From PLA3 sp964592235 (lineage in GTDB: Bacteria > Planctomycetota > Phycisphaerae > UBA1845 > UTPLA1): a stretch of 64,000 nucleotides of DNA. The stretch is taken from positions 1 through 64,000 of the forward strand of contig CAZQCF010000019.1 in assembly GCA_964592235.1 (NCBI GenBank), in the 5' to 3' direction. Positions 61,708-64,000 of this stretch are shown piece after piece. The position numbers were made by a program, and so were the translations under genes. Each line of letters starts with the position of its first letter. Position 1 is the stretch's first letter. The notes beneath the pieces were generated by a model. That model was not told where the DNA came from and searched no databases. It saw only the letters and a list, made by a program, of their open reading frames with translations.

Positions 61708-61998
61708 CTAATCGCGCGGTGCGGGCTGCCCCCGATTCACATCCTTCGCCGCGGCATCGGTCCGCGGCGGCAGCAAGTTCAATCCGAGATCCTTCGTCCG
61801 CCGGCGGATCTCCTCCGGCCCTCGAAGCCGAGCGAGGTCCATTTCCTGCGACCAGAGCGCATGCTCCAATTCCGTCTGCTTCTGGTGCAACCGCTGCACG
61901 CGATTGGACGCTTTGGCGGTCTCCCCGCGAACCACCACGATCGCAATCCCCGTGGCGACCATCATCAACAGGATGAGCAGCGAGCGCCCGGTTGTCAT
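61708..61998 (-). CDS. FtsL-like small division protein
   Basis: 96 residues: short N-terminus, one membrane helix (SLLILLMMVATGIAIVVV), then a coiled coil (KASNRVQRLHQKQTELEHALWSQEMDLARLRGPEEIRRRTKDLGL). This is the FtsL/DivIC topology, and the place between rsmH and ftsI is where ftsL always lies, although primary sequence is poorly conserved. It would bridge FtsW/FtsI activation. The assignment rests on topology and context. Confidence 0.75.
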   Translation of the reverse strand: MTTGRSLLILLMMVATGIAIVVVRGETAKASNRVQRLHQKQTELEHALWSQEMDLARLRGPEEIRRRTKDLGLNLLPPRTDAAAKDVNRGQPAPRD

Positions 61999-62051
61999 GA
62001 CCTGTTCACCCCGCGACCCTACATGACGCCGCGCCGTCCGCCGGCGCCTGG

Positions 62052-63350
62052 CTACGGCTCGCCGTCTCCATTCCCCAGTGCGGACTGCACGTTCAATTCC
62101 GAAGAACCTTCCACCTTGGCCGGCACGCGAATCTTCATGCCGACCTTCAGCGCATTGCGGTTCTTCAACAGATCCTGATTAATATCCATCAATGTCTTAA
62201 CGTACCGCTCCGCCCCCATCTCACGCCGCGCGATGCGGCTCAACGTGTCGTTCTTGCGTACTTCATACCAGCGATACGCCATGGGCTTCGAGGTCCGCTC
62301 GCCCGACGGCTTCGTTTCGGGCGATCGATCGCTTTCGCGCCGCGCCGTCGACTCGGACGGCGGTCGCGACGACGCCAATTGAATCGACTCGATCTGCCCC
62401 CGCTCGCGAATCGGCACCGGGATCCGCAGCGCCGACTCGGGCGACGCGCTCGGGCCGCGTGCAGTGGACGGCGACGCATCGGACAAGGCGCTTCTCGATG
62501 CACGAGCGCGTTCCGTGCCATGAGTCGCAACCGGCGATGCCTCCTTGGTCAAGACAAATTCCGGCGCAGGCTCGAAACCCTCGCCCAGATCGGGAATCTT
62601 CAACGATGTTCCTACACGAACCGATGCCTTGTCCTTCAAGACGTCGCGATTGGCCTCGTAGATCGCGTCAACGCGCGCCGGAGTGGACCGCCCGAAGTGC
62701 TTCGCAGCGATCTTCCCGAGGCTCTCGCCCGGTTGGACTTCGTGGTGCGTGCGCACGCGGATTCCCACCTGCTTTGCGATGCGATCCAGTTCCTCCTTGG
62801 ACGCCGTCCCCGAGGACGACCCCGCAGCCAGCGTCGTGTTGGCGGATTGCAATGCAGGCGCCGCACCGACCGTCGAAGGCGGCGATGCGCCAGGTGCCGA
62901 CGGCGTCAACGGCGACGTGATCGGCGGTGACGCCGGTCCGTTGTTCTGCGCAATGCGGGCCGCCGGATCGATCGGCGTTTCCTGCACGAGCGGATCCACC
63001 ACGCGCGGCAGATTCAGACTGTTGACAAGATCGGCCGGCAGTTCTTCAAGTGGCTCATCGTCGCGCGGCGTCGCCTGCACGACCCGCTCCTCCTGAATCG
63101 GCGACATCACCGGCACGCGCGTCGTGCTCGGGCGCACAATCGGCGGCAACTGCGACTCCACCGGCACGCGACCCATGTCGCCCAGAGGGTGATCCGACGT
63201 CACATTGGATGATTTCTTGGATTGATCCATGAACGCGAACGCCGGCGCCTTGCTGTCGCGATGCGCCGTGCCCCGTTCGGACAAGATGATGGCGAAGAGT
63301 ACGATGAACGCCAAACCGACCAACAGGCCGATCTTGGTCTCCTTGGTCAT
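62052..63350 (-). CDS. Membrane-anchored double LysM protein in the dcw cluster
   Basis: From ATG 63350 (432 residues): one N-terminal helix (KIGLLVGLAFIVLFAIIL), a disordered Pro/Ser/Thr-rich region of about 150 residues, a LysM domain (HHEVQPGESLGKIAAKHFG to GTSLKIP, about 200-255), another linker and a C-terminal LysM (YEVRKNDTLSRIARREMG to GMKIRVP, about 360-410). LysM binds GlcNAc-containing glycan. It sits between rsmH and ftsL, which are normally adjacent, so a role in septal peptidoglycan is likely but not shown. Confidence 0.85.
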   Translation of the reverse strand: MTKETKIGLLVGLAFIVLFAIILSERGTAHRDSKAPAFAFMDQSKKSSNVTSDHPLGDMGRVPVESQLPPIVRPSTTRVPVMSPIQEERVVQATPRDDEPLEELPADLVNSLNLPRVVDPLVQETPIDPAARIAQNNGPASPPITSPLTPSAPGASPPSTVGAAPALQSANTTLAAGSSSGTASKEELDRIAKQVGIRVRTHHEVQPGESLGKIAAKHFGRSTPARVDAIYEANRDVLKDKASVRVGTSLKIPDLGEGFEPAPEFVLTKEASPVATHGTERARASRSALSDASPSTARGPSASPESALRIPVPIRERGQIESIQLASSRPPSESTARRESDRSPETKPSGERTSKPMAYRWYEVRKNDTLSRIARREMGAERYVKTLMDINQDLLKNRNALKVGMKIRVPAKVEGSSELNVQSALGNGDGEP

Positions 63351-63475
63351 GGAGCGCACCTCCGTGTGCAAATGCTTCCGTGGCGAGCAGTCTAGGTGAT
63401 AACGTCCTTGTTCGCAACCCTCAAACGCGCTCCCGACCCGCTCTTCTCATGCATTCAAGCGGCACACCGCAGACG

Positions 63476-64000
63476 TCAACCGGCATCGCCCCCGCCGACC
63501 CGCCGTGCCGCTCGCAGCTTCGCTGAACGACTCCGCGGATTGGCAGCCAGTTCCTCGTCCGTGGCGGTCCATGGCTTCTTCGTCAGCACGTCGTAACAGC
63601 CGGCGGCCGACATCGCTTTGAAGTTCTCCTTCACAGCCCGGTCTTCCACGCTGTGAAAACTGATTACTGCGATCCGTCCGCCCGCCGCCAGGCACCGCGG
63701 CGCCGCTTCCAGCAGGCGCCCCAGCGCCTGCGTTTCGCCGTTCACAGCCATTCGCAAGGCCATGAACGTCCGCGTTGCCGGGTGAATACGGCTGCGATGC
63801 GAGTCAGGGTCCTCGCCCATCGCCGTGGCGACCAGCCGAGCAAGCTGGACCGTACTGTTCAGCCGAATTTGCCGGCGAACCTGACAAATCCGCTTTGCAA
63901 TTCTTCGGCTGTGCCGTTCTTGCGCCTGCAAGTAAATTAAATCGGACAATTCCCCCTCACCCAGTGTGTTCACCAGGTCGGCAGCAGTGGTCTTCTGGCG
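63476..64000 (-). CDS. rsmH: 16S rRNA m4C1402 methyltransferase RsmH (3' part)
   Basis: The gene runs off the right edge; the open frame continues to base 64000, so the N-terminal SAM-binding half is outside. Seen here: TLGEGELSDLIY, RICQVRRQIRLNST, the HPATRTFMALRMAVNGE motif (family HPATRTFQALRI) and RIAVISFHSVEDRAVKENFK. The end is basic (RSRSAKLRAARR). RsmH (MraW) is the usual first or second gene of dcw clusters; mraZ would be beyond the edge. Confidence 0.95.
   Translation of the reverse strand, partial: RQKTTAADLVNTLGEGELSDLIYLQAQERHSRRIAKRICQVRRQIRLNSTVQLARLVATAMGEDPDSHRSRIHPATRTFMALRMAVNGETQALGRLLEAAPRCLAAGGRIAVISFHSVEDRAVKENFKAMSAAGCYDVLTKKPWTATDEELAANPRSRSAKLRAARRVGGGDAG

Overview
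This window is a high-GC bacterial chromosome segment, most likely from a planctomycete (a Phycisphaerae-type lineage or an uncultured relative) and probably metagenome-derived, since it holds one run of ten Ns. The assignment is an inference. It rests on two PEP-CTERM proteins, a dockerin-tailed metalloprotease, short CxxCGYNLTG...CPECG zinc-ribbon membrane proteins, abundant dispersed palindromes, and a division/cell-wall (dcw) cluster that shows no ftsA or ftsZ in the part visible here. No rRNA, tRNA or CRISPR array was found.

Layout. 1-6.7 kb: a TPR lipoprotein, two unknown proteins, nadB (NAD synthesis), a MotA/TolQ/ExbB-like channel, mtfA and a MaoC hydratase. 6.7-10.9 kb: an LTA-synthase-like phosphoglycerol transferase, then a membrane-fusion adaptor and a MacB/LolD-type ATPase with no permease next to them. 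10.9-14.9 kb: a four-PDZ HtrA protease followed at once by a catalytically dead paralogue, then pcm. 15-21.7 kb: secreted proteins (CAP domain, Gly-rich tail, two PEP-CTERM), a 49-residue membrane peptide and repeat-rich spacers. 22-24.2 kb: a thiamin unit made of a TPP riboswitch, a DUF4406 gene and thiC. 24.2-29.8 kb: DinB-fold proteins, a REP-associated transposase with its palindromes, a methyltransferase and unknown genes. 29.8-36.5 kb: two GT-C glycosyltransferases on either side of a secreted M36-type metalloprotease. 36.6-45.6 kb: an outer-membrane transporter-like protein, a 43-residue membrane peptide, MOSC, an ndk-small Zn protein-sucD unit, a TPR protein, a hybrid histidine kinase, a RedB-like thioredoxin-fold protein and a PQQ-propeller protein. 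45.7-47.4 kb: broken RHS/YD-repeat remnants cut up by dispersed repeats. 48.7-53.1 kb: lexA, an isochorismatase-fold hydrolase, a polysaccharide deacetylase and an NCS1 transporter. 53.1-64 kb, all minus strand: rsmH (partial), LysM protein, ftsL-like, ftsI, murE, murF, mraY, ftsW, murG.

The dcw block makes the UDP-MurNAc-pentapeptide (the MurE motif fits meso-diaminopimelate), lipid I/II and septal peptidoglycan. The thiamin unit appears to be switched by TPP at translation, because the ribosome site of its first gene lies in the 3' end of the aptamer.

The most unusual theme is a family of small dispersed repeats. They sit between genes, inside the P5 arm of the TPP riboswitch, in frame inside at least two protein genes, and through the RHS remnant, where the TGA of the repeat ends the reading frame twice at the same place.
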